A DNA stretch of 64,000 nt from Labia minor (taxonomy: Eukaryota > Arthropoda > Insecta > Dermaptera > Spongiphoridae): contig OY720344.1 in NCBI GenBank assembly GCA_963082975.1, positions 96,601,228 through 96,665,227 on the forward strand, in the 5' to 3' direction. Position numbers and translations under genes: made by a program. Of this stretch, positions 36,248 to 47,577 are shown piece by piece. Each line of letters opens with the position of its first letter. Positions within the stretch are counted from its first letter, which is position 1. A model generated the notes under the pieces. The model searched no databases. It saw nothing but the letters and a program-made list of their open reading frames with translations, and was not told the DNA's origin.

Positions 36248-37084
36248 AGTTTACAATTTTAAAACAAGTAATAGTGTAATAAATACTTCAAATACTCCTT
36301 TGATTGATTCATTGACAAAACATATTTATATTCTATTTAAATAATAAACAGGATAGATAATTCCCTATTTAGAAAATATATATTTTGAAAAAAATAAAGA
36401 ATCTAAATCAGTGGTTCCCAAAGTGCTCTATATCGACCTCCATAGGGGACTATGGCAACCTACAAGGGGTCTACGCCAGCGAATAAAAAAATTTGGTGTA
36501 CATGGAATGAAAATGGGGCTCTGCGATACTGGATCTCAAGCCTATTTACTTACATTATACATTATACTATCTTATAATTCAATTCAATATGGCTCTTAAA
36601 AAAAGGTAAAATTTATAAAAAAAAAGGTAAACTTTCTGTGTTTAATTTAATATATGTTGATTATGAGCAGACAAACGTCTCTCTTATCAACATGACGATT
36701 CTGAAGGATTTTAAATCATCCCAATTATTTATTAGTTTTGAATCTAGATATAAACTAAGTTCTTGTATTTTTTGGCGTAACCTACTTATTTATAAGAAAT
36801 ACATTTATCGGGTTTGCTGAATTAATATTATCAAAAATGAGTGAAATTATTTTTCTGATTCACATATGATATGGGCTAGATTTGTGTCCAACACAGGGAT
36901 CAACTCAGTATAGGCTTTAATGGTGGTGTTGCATTTCAGGTGGTTTTGCAAGAGGAAACTGGGGTTTTGCGAAATCGTAACTTATATAGATAACATTAGA
37001 AACTATATTATTTTAATAAAATTTGAAACTATTATTATTATTATTATTATATGTTAAATGTTAAATGTTAAAAGAATTAAGAGA
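36248..37084. other. spacer with a hAT-like left end
   Basis: At 36412 CAGTGGTTCCCAAAGTGCTC, followed by AGGGGACTATGGCAACCTAC, resembles the start of a hAT element. I see no matching right end, so it is a relic. Short open frames here (36411-36599, 36638-36820) have no domains. Confidence 0.45.
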
Positions 37085-37286
37085 GGAAAGTTTTATTTAA
37101 AAAAAGCGGCTTTCAGAATGTTAGAGTGCCACCTTCAATTCATGGTTAATTACAATACATCAAAAATCTTTTATAAATAATTCTTCAAGATTATAAAATA
37201 AGATATATTTACAAATAAAAGTATTGAAATTATTATCTAAATTTATTCTAATAACTTGATTAACTTTTTTAAAGGCAACATAAAAA
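37085..37286 (+). promoter_or_regulatory. upstream region of ZNF-E
   Basis: Contains AGAGTGCCACCTTCAATT (37123-37141), then ACATCAAAAATCTTTTATAA, and the proximal ACAAATAAAAGTATTGAAAT. This is the undisturbed version of what is split upstream of ZNF-A. Confidence 0.6.
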
Positions 37287-38158
37287 ATGGATATTTATTC
37301 TCAAGATGTGAAACATCCTATATATATAGGTAAGATTATCTACTATGTTATTTTTTAATAAAATTCTAGAACTAACTAATATTAAATGATTAAACTTTAT
37401 TCAAATAATTATAATAAATTTTATTTTTAGGACCATTAGTTGGCTGTTATTATTGTCATACTAATTTTATAAATGAGGATTTTTTATCTAAACATTTAAA
37501 AAAGTGTATTACTAAGAAAATATGTTCATTATTAAAAAATCAAATAAAATTCAATCATAATTCATTGCAAAAAAGTAAGAAAATTACAGAGGACAAAAAA
37601 TTGCAAAAAAACACTGGTTTAAATCATACAAGAGAAAAGTTATTTGAATGTAATTATTGTAAAAAGAAATTTAATATAAATTCTTCTTTAAATAGACATT
37701 TATTGATTCATACAGGTGAAAAACCTTATGAATGCAATTTTTGTAAAAAGAGATTTAATGATAAATCTGCCTTAAAAAAACATTTATTAATTCATACAGG
37801 TGAAAAACCTTTTGAATGTAATTATTGTAAAAAGAAATTTAATCGAAAATTTCATTTAGATAGACATTTATTAATTCATACAGGTGAAAAACCTTTTGAA
37901 TGTAACCATTGCAAAAAGAAATTTAATGGAAAATCAAATTTAAATAAACATTTATTAATTCATACTGGTGTAAAGCCTTTTGAATGTATTTACTGTAAAA
38001 AAAAATTTACTCTAAAATATCATTTAAAAACGCATTTATTACTTCATACTGGTGAAAAACCTTTTGAATGTTATTATTGTAAAAAGAAATTTACTCACAA
38101 AACTTCATTAAATCAACATTTATTAATTCATAGTGGTGACAAACGACAAACTTCTTAA
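37287..38158 (+). CDS. ZNF-E: C2HC finger plus six C2H2 fingers, shortened paralogue of ZNF-A
   Basis: 256 aa. Exon 1 37287-37329 (MDIYSQDVKHPIYIG), intron 37330-37430 (101 bp), exon 2 37431-38158. N-terminal C2HC finger, linker, then six C2H2 fingers: ISSR, DSAK, RFHR, GSNK, LYHT, HTSQ. The first exon, intron, linker and first two fingers closely follow ZNF-A. The frame ends in GDKRQTS because of a small change after the sixth finger; the old next finger (YQKSNLIGHLLIH) remains just downstream in another frame. Followed by a tandem duplication of that tail. Confidence 0.85.
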
Positions 38159-39170
38159 ATGCAATTATTGTAAAATGAAATTTTATCAAAAATCAAATTT
38201 AATTGGTCATTTATTAATTCATAGTGGTAACAAACGACAAACTTCTTAAATGCAATTATTGTAAATTGAAATTTTATCAAAAATCAAATTTAATTGGTCA
38301 TTTATTAATTCATACATCTGAAAAGCCACTGTAAAATCATTATGACTAAATGAAATGTACTTAAAATTATGATTTATTAATTTATAAACATAATAAATAC
38401 CTATATATGACTACATTCTTATTTTTTTGAATTCCTATTATAAATGTCTTAATTTAATAAAGCAATTCATCTGTTAAACAAAAGATATGTTCATTATCCA
38501 AAAATCACATAAAATTTAACCAAAATACTTTGAAAAATATTAAGTATGTTACAGAGAAGTATGATACGAAAAAACTTATTTAAATCATTCAGATGAAAAA
38601 CCATTTAAATACGATTATTGTAAAATGGATTTTAATCAAAAATCAAATTTAATTGGTCATTTATTAATTCATATATCATAAATCAACATTTATTAATTCA
38701 TAGTGGTAACAAACGACAAACTTCTTAAATGCAATTATTGTAAATTGAAATTTTATCAAAAATCAAATTTAATTGGTCATTTATTAATTCATACATCTGA
38801 AAAGCCACTGTAAAATCATTATGACTAAATGAAATGTACTTAAAATTATGATTTATTAATTTATAAACATAATAAATACCTATATATGACTACATTCTTA
38901 TTTTTTTTGAATTCCTATTATAAATGTCTTAATTTAATAAAGCAATTCATCTGTTAAACAAAAGATATGTTCATTATCCAAAAATCACATAAAATTTAAC
39001 CAAAATACTTTGAAAAATATTAAGTATGTTACAGAGAAGTATGATACGAAAAAACTTATTTAAATCATTCAGATGAAAAACTATTTAAATACGATTATTG
39101 TAAAAAGGATTTTAATCAAAAATCAAATTTAAATAAACATTTATTAATTCATTCAGGTGAAGGTCAAGTT
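38159..39170 (+). repeat. 479-bp tandem duplication of zinc-finger tail and relic
   Basis: The segment starting TAGTGGTAACAAACGACAAA occurs at 38222 and again at 38701. Each unit holds a broken last finger, the A/E 3' flank, and a decayed second zinc-finger copy whose linker reads ICSLSKNHIKFNQNTLKNIK, akin to the pseudogene at 4440-5130. A shorter 91-bp repeat of the finger alone precedes it at 38131. None is an open gene. Confidence 0.85.
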
Positions 39171-39254
39171 CAAAATTAAGATTATCAAGTTCATTTCTCA
39201 CTACATGTGTTGCAGATTACCTTAGCTAATGAATGACCCTCTTCCTCTTCCAAA

Positions 39255-39590
39255 AGTTGATTGTAAACCACTTTTCTAAGGAAGAGGGTCATTACCTACC
39301 ACGTTTTGATAAAGATATATGTTTGATAGTTTTTCACATGATTAAAAATTGTATAAAACTGCTATACTTATTCACCATTTCAGCTTGATTGAATCGCTGA
39401 AAGTACCGGAATTAATTTTTTAACATTGCAAATCACGTGGTGCCATCAACAAAGAGCCAAACATGCTCTGGTTTAATAAATATTATTTATTAATTTTAAT
39501 TTATAATTAATTTAATTTAATTTAATTTAAATATAATATATGCGATTTAATTCAATTCAAATTGCGAGATAGTCGAGTGGAGAGAGGGTA
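39255..39590 (+). repeat. repeat family A copy
   Basis: Carries GGGTCATTACCTACCACG, AAAGATATATGTTTGATAGT, AAAGTACCGGAATTAATTTT and the closing TTGCGAGATAGTCGAGTGG. Confidence 0.75.
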
Positions 39591-39599
39591 GCGATTAGA

Positions 39600-39670
39600 A
39601 GATTATGGCTCAGAATAGGGATACTTGGAGAAGTGTGGTTGCTGCGTTCCGTAGAGCATACCTCTGAATG
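39600..39670 (+). pseudogene. LINE ORF2 C-terminal tail 3
   Basis: Reads AQNRDTWRSVVAAFRRAYL then stop. It matches the tails at 23.3 and 24.0 kb. Directly downstream is a TTTCATAGAAATCGG plus GACAGACAGACA stretch typical of the 3' ends of several repeats here. Confidence 0.65.
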
Positions 39671-40558
39671 ACATGTACATATAAATTTTTAAAAATTAAT
39701 TTCTGCAGTTATTGAATAAAATAGAGGTATGTAAGAATATTGTGATGTAATTTCATAGAAATCGGTTCAGACAATTTTGAGTCTATAAGGTCACAATTTC
39801 CGGACTGACAGACAGACATGAAAAATTCTAGTCACTTTTGGATTCTAGAGGTATGCAATTATTAAATTCTAATCAAAGTGGAACAACAAAAACTTTTATA
39901 TATATATATATACGCAAAAACTGGATAGGGACCGAAAAAACAAAATACACAAAAGTACAAAATTAATAATTAAATAAATTTTTAATCATTTTATGATTTA
40001 TTTTTTGTAATATTTTATCATATTGATAGAAACTATAATTTCATTTTCATTTTCATTTTTTAATTCAAATCTATTATAAGATATAACATTAATAATCACA
40101 TATTCATTAATGTTAAATGATTTAAGATTTCTTTTCTGATAGCAAAATTTTGATCAAATTTAATACACAAGTTATATATATTTAATAATACAAGATTTCA
40201 AAAAATTCATCTTCTTTATCGTAAGTCTTAGGTTCTTCAATATTAATTCTTTTTTCGGGATTAAAACCACTTATTCATAAAACTAAATCAACTAATGATC
40301 TCTTGGTATATATAAATTTCCAGTATTTCTTTATTATACAACATTGCTTAATGATAAGTTTGATGTTTGGTTATTGTTTGTACATGTTCGATTAATGAAA
40401 GGAGAAAATTTTGTAAAATTTCATTTATTTTATAAATACGCTAATTGGTAACATTTAACTCATAAGTAAGCAATTTTCAAATGAAATTTAAAATGATAAG
40501 AAATGAAAAGTGTCACCAGTTGACCGCACCAATATTATATAATATAATGTAACTCTTA
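39671..40558. other. AT-rich spacer
   Basis: A TA run near 39898-39910; no gene seen. Confidence 0.5.
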
Positions 40559-40700
40559 TATTAATAGATCGTATATTTATGTAAGAATAATAAAATTAAA
40601 AAGTGCGAATGCAAACCGGTTTATTAAATTTTTAGAAAAATAATACAATATTTTAAGAAAATTATAATTAAAAGTTTATAAAAATAATTATAGCTAATTA
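40559..40700. repeat. duplicated 3' flank of ZNF-F (partner at 43195)
   Basis: Starts AGATCGTATATTTATGTAAG and continues GCGAATGCAAACCGGTTTAT; the same text starts at 43195. Together with 40946-41226 it shows that ZNF-F and ZNF-G arose by duplication including about 0.4-0.6 kb of 3' flank. Confidence 0.8.
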
Positions 40701-40945
40701 TAAGGAAATTTTGTAAATAAAACCACATATTGATATTTTTTATTGTAAATTTATTTAAAAAAATACAAAAAATACACAACCTTTCGATTGCTACTGTGGG
40801 CACTGGACGCTCAGACAGTGCAGTCGCTTGATAACGATTACAGAAGTAGAAATCGAAACGATGTGTATTTTTTGTATTTTTTTGAATAAATTTACAATAA
40901 AAAATATCAATATGTGGTTTTAGTTACAAAATTCCTTTATAAATA
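40701..40945. mobile_element. snapback MITE in the ZNF-F 3' flank
   Basis: About 245 bp, nearly all of it a palindrome: arms of roughly 75 bp containing CCACATATTGATATTTTTTA and its complement around a GC-richer loop. Absent from the equivalent flank of ZNF-G, so it inserted after the duplication or was lost there. Confidence 0.75.
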
Positions 40946-41226
40946 AAAACAGCCACCAAAGCTTTAATAATTTAATTATAGCTACTAATTGACAAATAAT
41001 CATATTACTTAAAGTAATTTACAGAATTTATAGTTAATTAAAATGTGTTCTTTTTTTATTTTTAAATAAATGTTGAGGAAATTATTCACAATTTAAATTT
41101 TAAAACATTTATGATGAAAAGACTAAAATAAATTAATAAAATTCATATATAAAGGCTTTTCATTTGTATAAATTAATAATAAATTTTGTAGAGTATATAA
41201 AGTATTGTCTTTTTATAAATATCAAT

Positions 41227-41920
41227 CTAACATATCGATTCACTTCTATGAATTAATAAATGTTTATTTAAATTTGATTTATCATTAAATTTTTTTTTAC
41301 AATAATTACATTCAAAGGGTTTTTCACCTGTATGAATTAATAAATGTCTATTTAAAGCAGATTTTTGATAAAATTTCTTTTTACAATAATTACATTCAAG
41401 AGGTTTTTCACCAGTATGAATTAATACATGTTGTTTTAGGGCAGATTTATCATTAAATTTCTTGGGGCAAAAATTACATACAAAAGGTTTTTCATCTGTA
41501 TGAATTAATAAATGTCTATCTAAATGATATTTTCGATTAAATTTCTTTTTACAATAATTACATTCAATTGATTTTTCACTTGAATGATTCAAATCATTAT
41601 TTTCTTTTAATTTTTTGTCCTTTGTGACTTTCTTAATATTTTTGAATGAATCTTTGTTTAATTTCATTTTGTTCTTCAATAATGAACATATTTTCTTAAA
41701 AATACACTTTTCTAAATGTTTAGATAAAAATATCTCATTTATAAAATTAGTATGACAATAACGACACCCAAATAATGGTCCTAAAAATCAAATTTATTAT
41801 TTTTATTTTTAAGAGGTCAATTATTTAAAATTAATTAGTTCAAGAATTTTATTAAAAATCACAGCAGAGAAACTTACCTATATATATAGGATATTTTACA
41901 TCTTGAGAATAAATATCCAT
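41227..41920 (-). CDS. ZNF-F: C2HC finger plus four C2H2 fingers
   Basis: 198 aa, the shortest open member. Exon 1 41920-41878 (MDIYSQDVKYPIYIG), intron 41877-41781 (97 bp), exon 2 41780-41227. It opens GPLFGCRYC; the C2HC finger then a linker shared almost word for word with ZNF-H. Fingers: RYHR, DSAQ, QSAR, DSNK. Finger 2 has CNFCPKKF, as in ZNF-H. The last finger and the RSES tail match the end of ZNF-G, so F looks like a hybrid of an H-like front and a G-like end, possibly through unequal exchange or gene conversion. Confidence 0.85.
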
Positions 41921-42516
41921 TTTTGATTTTTTTTTTTTTTAAAAATCAATATGCTATTTAGAATAAACTTATTTCTAATTTTTATAATTTTATATCCAAG
42001 TATATGCTATTTTAGTTAAATGAAATATTTTAATATAGCAATTAATTAGTATTTTGAAAATTAATTTGAGGTTTAGTTCAGTAATGAGACAGAATTGAAG
42101 GTGGCACTGTAAACTCCAGCCAAATTGGTCTTCTAATTTTAAATATGTTGAATAGTTGGCTTTTGTATTAAATTAACATTTATACTTAGTCCAGTCAAAT
42201 TATTCCTTAAAATAGAAGTAAGCTTACAAATATTTCCATAGAGCTAATAATTTGTATGAATGTTCAGAATAAAATTATAAATAAATTGTGAAAAGTCCCC
42301 ATCAATCCCCCTTTTGCAAAAAATTTTATTGATGGAGAAAGTTTGCAAAATAGGTTTTTCGCGTTTTTCAGCTAAACGGTGAGTTTTACAGCAAAAATTG
42401 TAGATCATCCGATTCTCTACAAAAAATATATTTACACTCTTTTCATAAGTATTTCCATTTCCATGATACAGCGGTTCTAATAACTGAAAAATTATTTTAT
42501 TCGTAATATCTTAATA
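41921..42516 (-). promoter_or_regulatory. upstream region of ZNF-F
   Basis: Undisturbed family upstream region: ATATGCTATTTTAGTTAAAT near 42001, then GAATTGAAGGTGGCACTGTA (42093-42112) and CCAAATTGGTCTTC. The bases beyond about 42180 show no recognised feature. Confidence 0.55.
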
Positions 42517-43193
42517 TTGGGTTGGGGAATAAGTTCGTTCGTTTTTTTTCAAAGAGCTTTATTTAAAAAAAACAATAATTATAACCATAAATTAATCAAT
42601 TACGTATTTGCCCTTACTGTTCACCACCTCCTACCACCTCTCGACCATTTTTTGATGCTATTACGCCAAAAATCACCTGGGTTCGTATCGAAGAAGTTGT
42701 AGAGACAGTTTTTGAAGACCTCTTCGCCGTCGAAGGTAACACCCCTCATTTGATTCGACATGGAGCGGAAAAAGTGATAATCGGTTGGCGGATGGTCTGA
42801 AGTTAAAGAACCTCCAGTTCGAGCCTTTGACGACTTATGTGACATGGGGTCTGGCGTTGTCGTGTAACAAGATATCTTGGCCTTGTCGATCGAGTCTGTT
42901 CAGTCCAATAGCCTCATTCACGCGGAGTAGTTGGACGATGTAGAGCTCCTTATTGACCGTTGCGTTATTTACAAACATTTCCCAGTATATTATGACTTCC
43001 CAGTCCCACCATACACAGATCATGATCTTTTTCGGGTGGAAATCTTGCTTGAATCTCGGCTTCATTGTGCCTCCAGTTTTGCAGAACAGAAAAAGCACTT
43101 TCTAATGAATACAAACACTTTGCCGAATAACAAACAAATTACTTAAAAAAAGATCTTTGAAAAAATAACGAACGAACTTATTCCCCAATCTAT
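42517..43193 (-). mobile_element. mariner element, internally deleted
   Basis: Ends TTGGGTTGGGGAATAAGTTC (left) and GATTGGGGAATAAGTTCG (right, other strand), with TA next to the left end and near the right. At 677 bp it is about half the usual 1.3 kb. The minus strand reads HPKKIMICVWWDWEVIIYWE, HDNARPH (second catalytic Asp), then, after a frame change, the PPTDYH motif (third Asp region) and FDGEEVFKNCLYNFF. It sits between the 5' side of ZNF-F and the 3' side of ZNF-G. Confidence 0.9.
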
Positions 43194-43194
43194 T

Positions 43195-43583
43195 AGATCG
43201 TATATTTATGTAAGAATAATAAAATTAAAAATATTAAAGAGTGCGAATGCAAAACGGTTTATTAAAATTTTAGAAAAATAATACAATTTTAAGAAAATTA
43301 TAATAAAAAGTTTATAAAAATAATTACAGGTACTTATTGAAAATAATCATATTAATTGACTTAATGTAATTTACAGAATTTATAGTTAATTAAAATTAAT
43401 AATTAAAATGTGTTCTTTTTTTATTTTTAAATAAATGTTCAGAAAATTATTTAAATTTTAAAACATTTATGATGAGAAGGCTAAAATAAATTACTAAAAT
43501 TCATATATAAAGGCATTTCATTTGTATAAATTAATAATAAATTTTGTAAGGTATATAAAGTATTAATTTTCTTTTTATAAATA
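43195..43583. repeat. 3' flank of ZNF-G, duplicate of the ZNF-F flank
   Basis: Matches 40559-40700 and 40946-41226 without the snapback MITE. No gene. Confidence 0.75.
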
Positions 43584-45120
43584 TCAATCTAACATCGATT
43601 CACTTCTATGAATTAATAAATGTTTATTTAAATTTGATTTATCATTAAATTTTTTTTTACAATAATTACATTCAAAATGCATTTCCCCTGTATGAATTAA
43701 TAAATGTCTATTTAAATTTGATTTTCTACTAAATTTTTTTTTACAATAATTACATTCAAATGTCTTTTTACCTGCATGAATTAATAAATGTATATTCATA
43801 TCAGCTTTTCTACCAAATTTCATTTTACAATAATTACATTCAAAGGGTTTTTCACCAGTATGAATTAATAAATGTCTATTTAAAGCAGATCTTTGATAAA
43901 ATTTCTTTTTACAAAAATTACATTCAAAGGCTTTATCTCCTATATGAAATAGTATATGTCTATTTATGTCAGATTTTAAAGAAAATTTTTCTTTACAATA
44001 ATCACATTCAAAAGGTTTTTCACCAGTATGAATTAATACATGTGTATTTAAAGCTGTTTTTTGATTAAATTTCTTTGAACAAAAATTACATTCAAAAGGT
44101 TGTTCACCTGTATGAATTAATAAATGTCTATTTAAAGCAGATTTTCTACTAAATTTCTTTTTACAATAAGCACATTGAAAAGGTTTGTCACCTGTATGAA
44201 TTAATACATGTTGATTTAAAGCTGTTTTGTGTATGAATTTCTTTTTACAAAAAGTACATTCAAAAGGTTGTTCACATGTATGAATTAATAAATGTGTATT
44301 TAAAGCTGTTCTCTCAATAAATTTCTTTTTACAATGTTTACATTCAAAGGGTTTTTCACCTGTATGAATAAATAAATGTCGAGTTAATGCCGTTTTTCGA
44401 TTAAATTTTTTTTCACAACAATGACATTCAAAAGGTTTTTCACCTGTATGAATTAATAAATGTGTATTTAGAGCTGTTTTTTGATTAAATTTATTATTAC
44501 AATAATTACATTCAAAAGGTTTTTCACCTGTATGAATTAATAAATGCCTAGTTAATGCAGTTTTTCGATTGAATTTTTTTTTACAATAATTACATTCAAA
44601 AGGTTTTTCACCTGTATGAATTAATACATGTGAATTTAGAGCTGTTTTTTGATTAAATCTATAATTACAATAATTACATTCAAAAGGCTTTTCTCTTGTG
44701 TGAATTAATAAATGCCTAATTAAAGCAGATCTTCTACTTAATATCTTTTTACAATAATGACATTGAAAAGGTTTTTCACTTGAATGATTCAAATCTTCAT
44801 TTTCTTCTAATTTTTCCTCCTCTGTAACCTTCTTAATATTTTGCAGACAATCTTTATTTAATTTTATTTTGTTCTTAAATAATGAACATATTTTCTTAAA
44901 AATACACTTTTCTAAATGTTTAGATAAAAATATCTCATTTATAAAATTAGTATGACAATAACGACACCCAAATAATGGTCCTAAAAATCCAATTTATTAT
45001 TTTTATTTTTAAGAGGTTAATTATTTAAAATTAATTAGTTCAAGAATTTTATTAAAAATCACAGCAGAGAAACTTACCTATATATATAGGATATTTTACA
45101 TCTTGGGAATAAATATCCAT
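43584..45120 (-). CDS. ZNF-G: C2HC finger plus fourteen C2H2 fingers
   Basis: 479 aa, the longest member. Exon 1 45120-45078 (MDIYSQDVKYPIYIG), intron 45077-44981 (97 bp), exon 2 44980-43584. GPLFGC, C2HC finger, a linker with an acidic stretch (TEEEKLEENED), then fourteen fingers: RSAR, QTAS, RTAR, QTAT, RTAR, ETAT, HTAQ, RSAR, QTAT, LSDR, QSAR, RADI, RSNR, DSNK. Ten have Ala at helix position 3, a uniform bias unlike the other members, pointing to array growth by repeated duplication of a two-finger unit (R-TA-R with Q-TA-T). Ends RSESMLD. Its upstream region is broken about 160 bp from exon 1 by repeat sequence. Confidence 0.85.
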
Positions 45121-45480
45121 TTTTGATTATTTTTTTTTTTTTTTAATCAATATGCTATTTAGAATAAAAACTTATTTCATAAGATTCTAATTTTTATAAT
45201 TTCATATCCAAGTATATGCTATTTTAGTTAAATGAAATATTTTAATAGTATTTTGAAAATTTATTTGACGTTTAGTTCAGTAACCCCATATCACTCTTAC
45301 CGCCCAGCTGAATCCTTGTTTAGTTTTTCTGACGAAAATAAGAGATGGCGCTGCAGGCACCCAATTTTTAACTCTGCAGACGCTCAAAAGATCGCACTGC
45401 TGCAGAGCTTAATTTAAAAGAGGATTTCCTTGGTCTTGTAAAATCATCCCCGAGTTCCCCACGTCCCCAGTTGTGTGTCA
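45121..45480. repeat. ZNF-G upstream region broken by family D sequence
   Basis: The promoter-like text runs to about 45282 (GACGTTTAGTTCAGTAA) and then changes to family D-like sequence: AGATGGCGCTGCAGGCAC near 45343, GATCGCACTGCTGCAG near 45389, GTTGTGTGTCA at the Harbinger boundary. The GGTGGCACTGTAA block is therefore missing next to ZNF-G. A few dozen bases right of the Harbinger (to about 48400) may be its continuation. Confidence 0.6.
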
Positions 45481-45676
45481 AGCCGCGTCCACACTGGTCC
45501 ACACTATGTCGATCGACACCGATCGACAATGTCGAACAAGTCTGGACGTGTCGCTAGACATTGTTGAGCGGTGTCGAGTCGAAGGCACCAGTGTGGACGA
45601 GTCGATCTTGTCACTGCCGTTTTAAAAAATAGAATACTGCTATACTGTTGTTCAAGTGCTTACATTTTTATTGAAA

Positions 45677-47577
45677 ATGAATTGGAGTGATGTTAACTAT
45701 AAAAACAGAAACAAACGGCATGATGGTTTGGTGGACATTGCGGTGTCATTTGGCATTGAAAAAGTGGAGGTGGAAAAGAAAATTAGAAATTTGCAAAGCC
45801 AATTTGCAAGGGAGAAAAAGAAAGAGAGCGAGTCGAGGAAGACCGGGACTGGCGCTGATGACGCCTATACAAGCAAGTGGTTTGCCTACAAAGCTTTGAT
45901 GTTCTTGGCAGATAGGAACAAACCCAGGAACACTCAGGATAGGAGAGGTAGGCTAATTTGAGATCTATATTTTCATTTATCACTAATTTATTAATCAAAA
46001 TTACAAAAATATGTCGAACTATTTATCATACTGGAAGTGTAGTTCCCCTTGCGGAGAAACAAAGTAGTCTGCAAACTTATCCCTAATTTTCTGAGCTTCA
46101 ATAGAACTTCTCCTTGGGATGGCAGGCAGCTTGCTTATCTGGCAAGTGGCTGGATCACGCCTCCACAGGTCTGGAAATACTTCTCCACTCTCAGATGATT
46201 CCCTATCCAACATCCCAACTGAGCTGTAAACGTTTCTCGATTCGCTTTTCCTCAAGTAGTTATGCAAATAAACTGCAGCCAATGTCACTTTTGTTGCTTT
46301 CTCTGGTTCCAACAATAATGGTTTTCTGAATACTCGAAAACTGGAAGACATTATGCCAAATGCATTTTCGGAAACTCTTCGAGACCTACTTAGTCGGTAG
46401 TTGAATATTCTTTGTTTAGTTCTTTTATTATGCAATCCCGAGAATGGCTTCATAACATTACATGTAAGTTTAAAAGCTTCATCTCCTACAAAGACGTTTG
46501 GCATCGTAAACCTTGATTGGGATAAAGGGCGTGGCAGGGGAAGGTGCATCATGTTGTCCTCTAAACATTTTTTAAAAAACGTAGCATTGAAAACGCCACT
46601 ATCTGAAATTCTTCCCTGGCAACCAACGTTTGCGTATATGAAATTATAATTTGCATCAACTACAGCAAGCAATATAATGCTAAAAAACCCTTTGTAATTG
46701 AAAAATTCTGTGCCAGAATGGACTGGCGCTTGAATGCTTATGTGTTTCCCATCAATGGCTCCCACACAGTTTGGGAAGTTCCACTTCTCATTAAAACATT
46801 TTGCAACACCTTCCCATTCCTCTGCATTTTGCGGCATCTGTAAAGAAACCTAAACTGTCTGAGTAGATTCAATAATAATTCGTTTTTTTTCATCAACTCA
46901 AATTAATATTGTCAAAAAATATTGAATTGTGTTTGTATAATTGTGTTTTCTAGGGATCACAAGAGCCAGAATTTGAGGAACAACAGAAAGAAAATGATAA
47001 TGAAGAAAGCGTCGAACAGTCATAGACATCAAATTCGAAAGACAACAATGAAAATGCAAGTACACCACCGCCTGAAGACGCATTTACCTCCCCAAAAACA
47101 CCAATTAAAAAGCGCAAAGTAAGATCAACTTGCTGGCAGTGCACCGATCATGACTGAAGCGGTTAACTTATTGAGATCTATTCAGTCAAAGAAGAAAGAA
47201 AAAGATGAGTACGATTCATTTGGAGAACAGGTAGCCATTAAACTGAGGAAAATTACTTCACCTCAAGCACAAGGTTTGAAGCCCAACAAATAATTAATAA
47301 AACATTATTCGAGGCAGAGATGGGCATGGCAGGTTACTCGTACAATGCCAACACACATCAACAAACATATCCCAATATCTTCCCATCTACAAATGAAAAT
47401 TATCAACCTCAGTTACCGCCCTACCCATTAACACAATCTCCTACGTTAAATTCACAATATTCATCTTCATCCTTTTCTGCCTCTCAGTCCCCATCATCTG
47501 TTCGGTCTGACAATATTTCGAATAACTTGGGAGGACAACCTGAACTTAACGAAAACGAGATCCAAGAATTTTATTAA
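45677..47577 (+). pseudogene. Harbinger DNA-binding partner protein, decayed
   Basis: Exon 1 (45677-45947) reads MNWSDVNYKNRNKRHDGLVD then KVEVEKKIRNLQSQFAREKK, a MADF-type DNA-binding domain, with a GTAGG donor. Exon 2 starts after the TAG acceptor at 46954 with SQEPEFEEQQKENDNEES, but contains a stop, and the phase does not match cleanly. Later text keeps SIQSKKKEKDEYDSFGEQVA and a C-terminal low-complexity tail rich in Ser, Asn, Gln and Pro ending NEIQEFY (47577), interrupted again near 47290. In Harbingers this protein helps bring the transposase to the ends and into the nucleus. Broken at about three points. Confidence 0.75.

Noticed and set aside
38131-39170. CRISPR-like array because of regular short repeats
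   Set aside because: The periodicity comes from duplicated zinc-finger tail sequence in a eukaryotic context; no spacer pattern.
43760-44068. 102-codon plus-strand frame inside ZNF-G
   Set aside because: Antisense shadow of the finger repeats.
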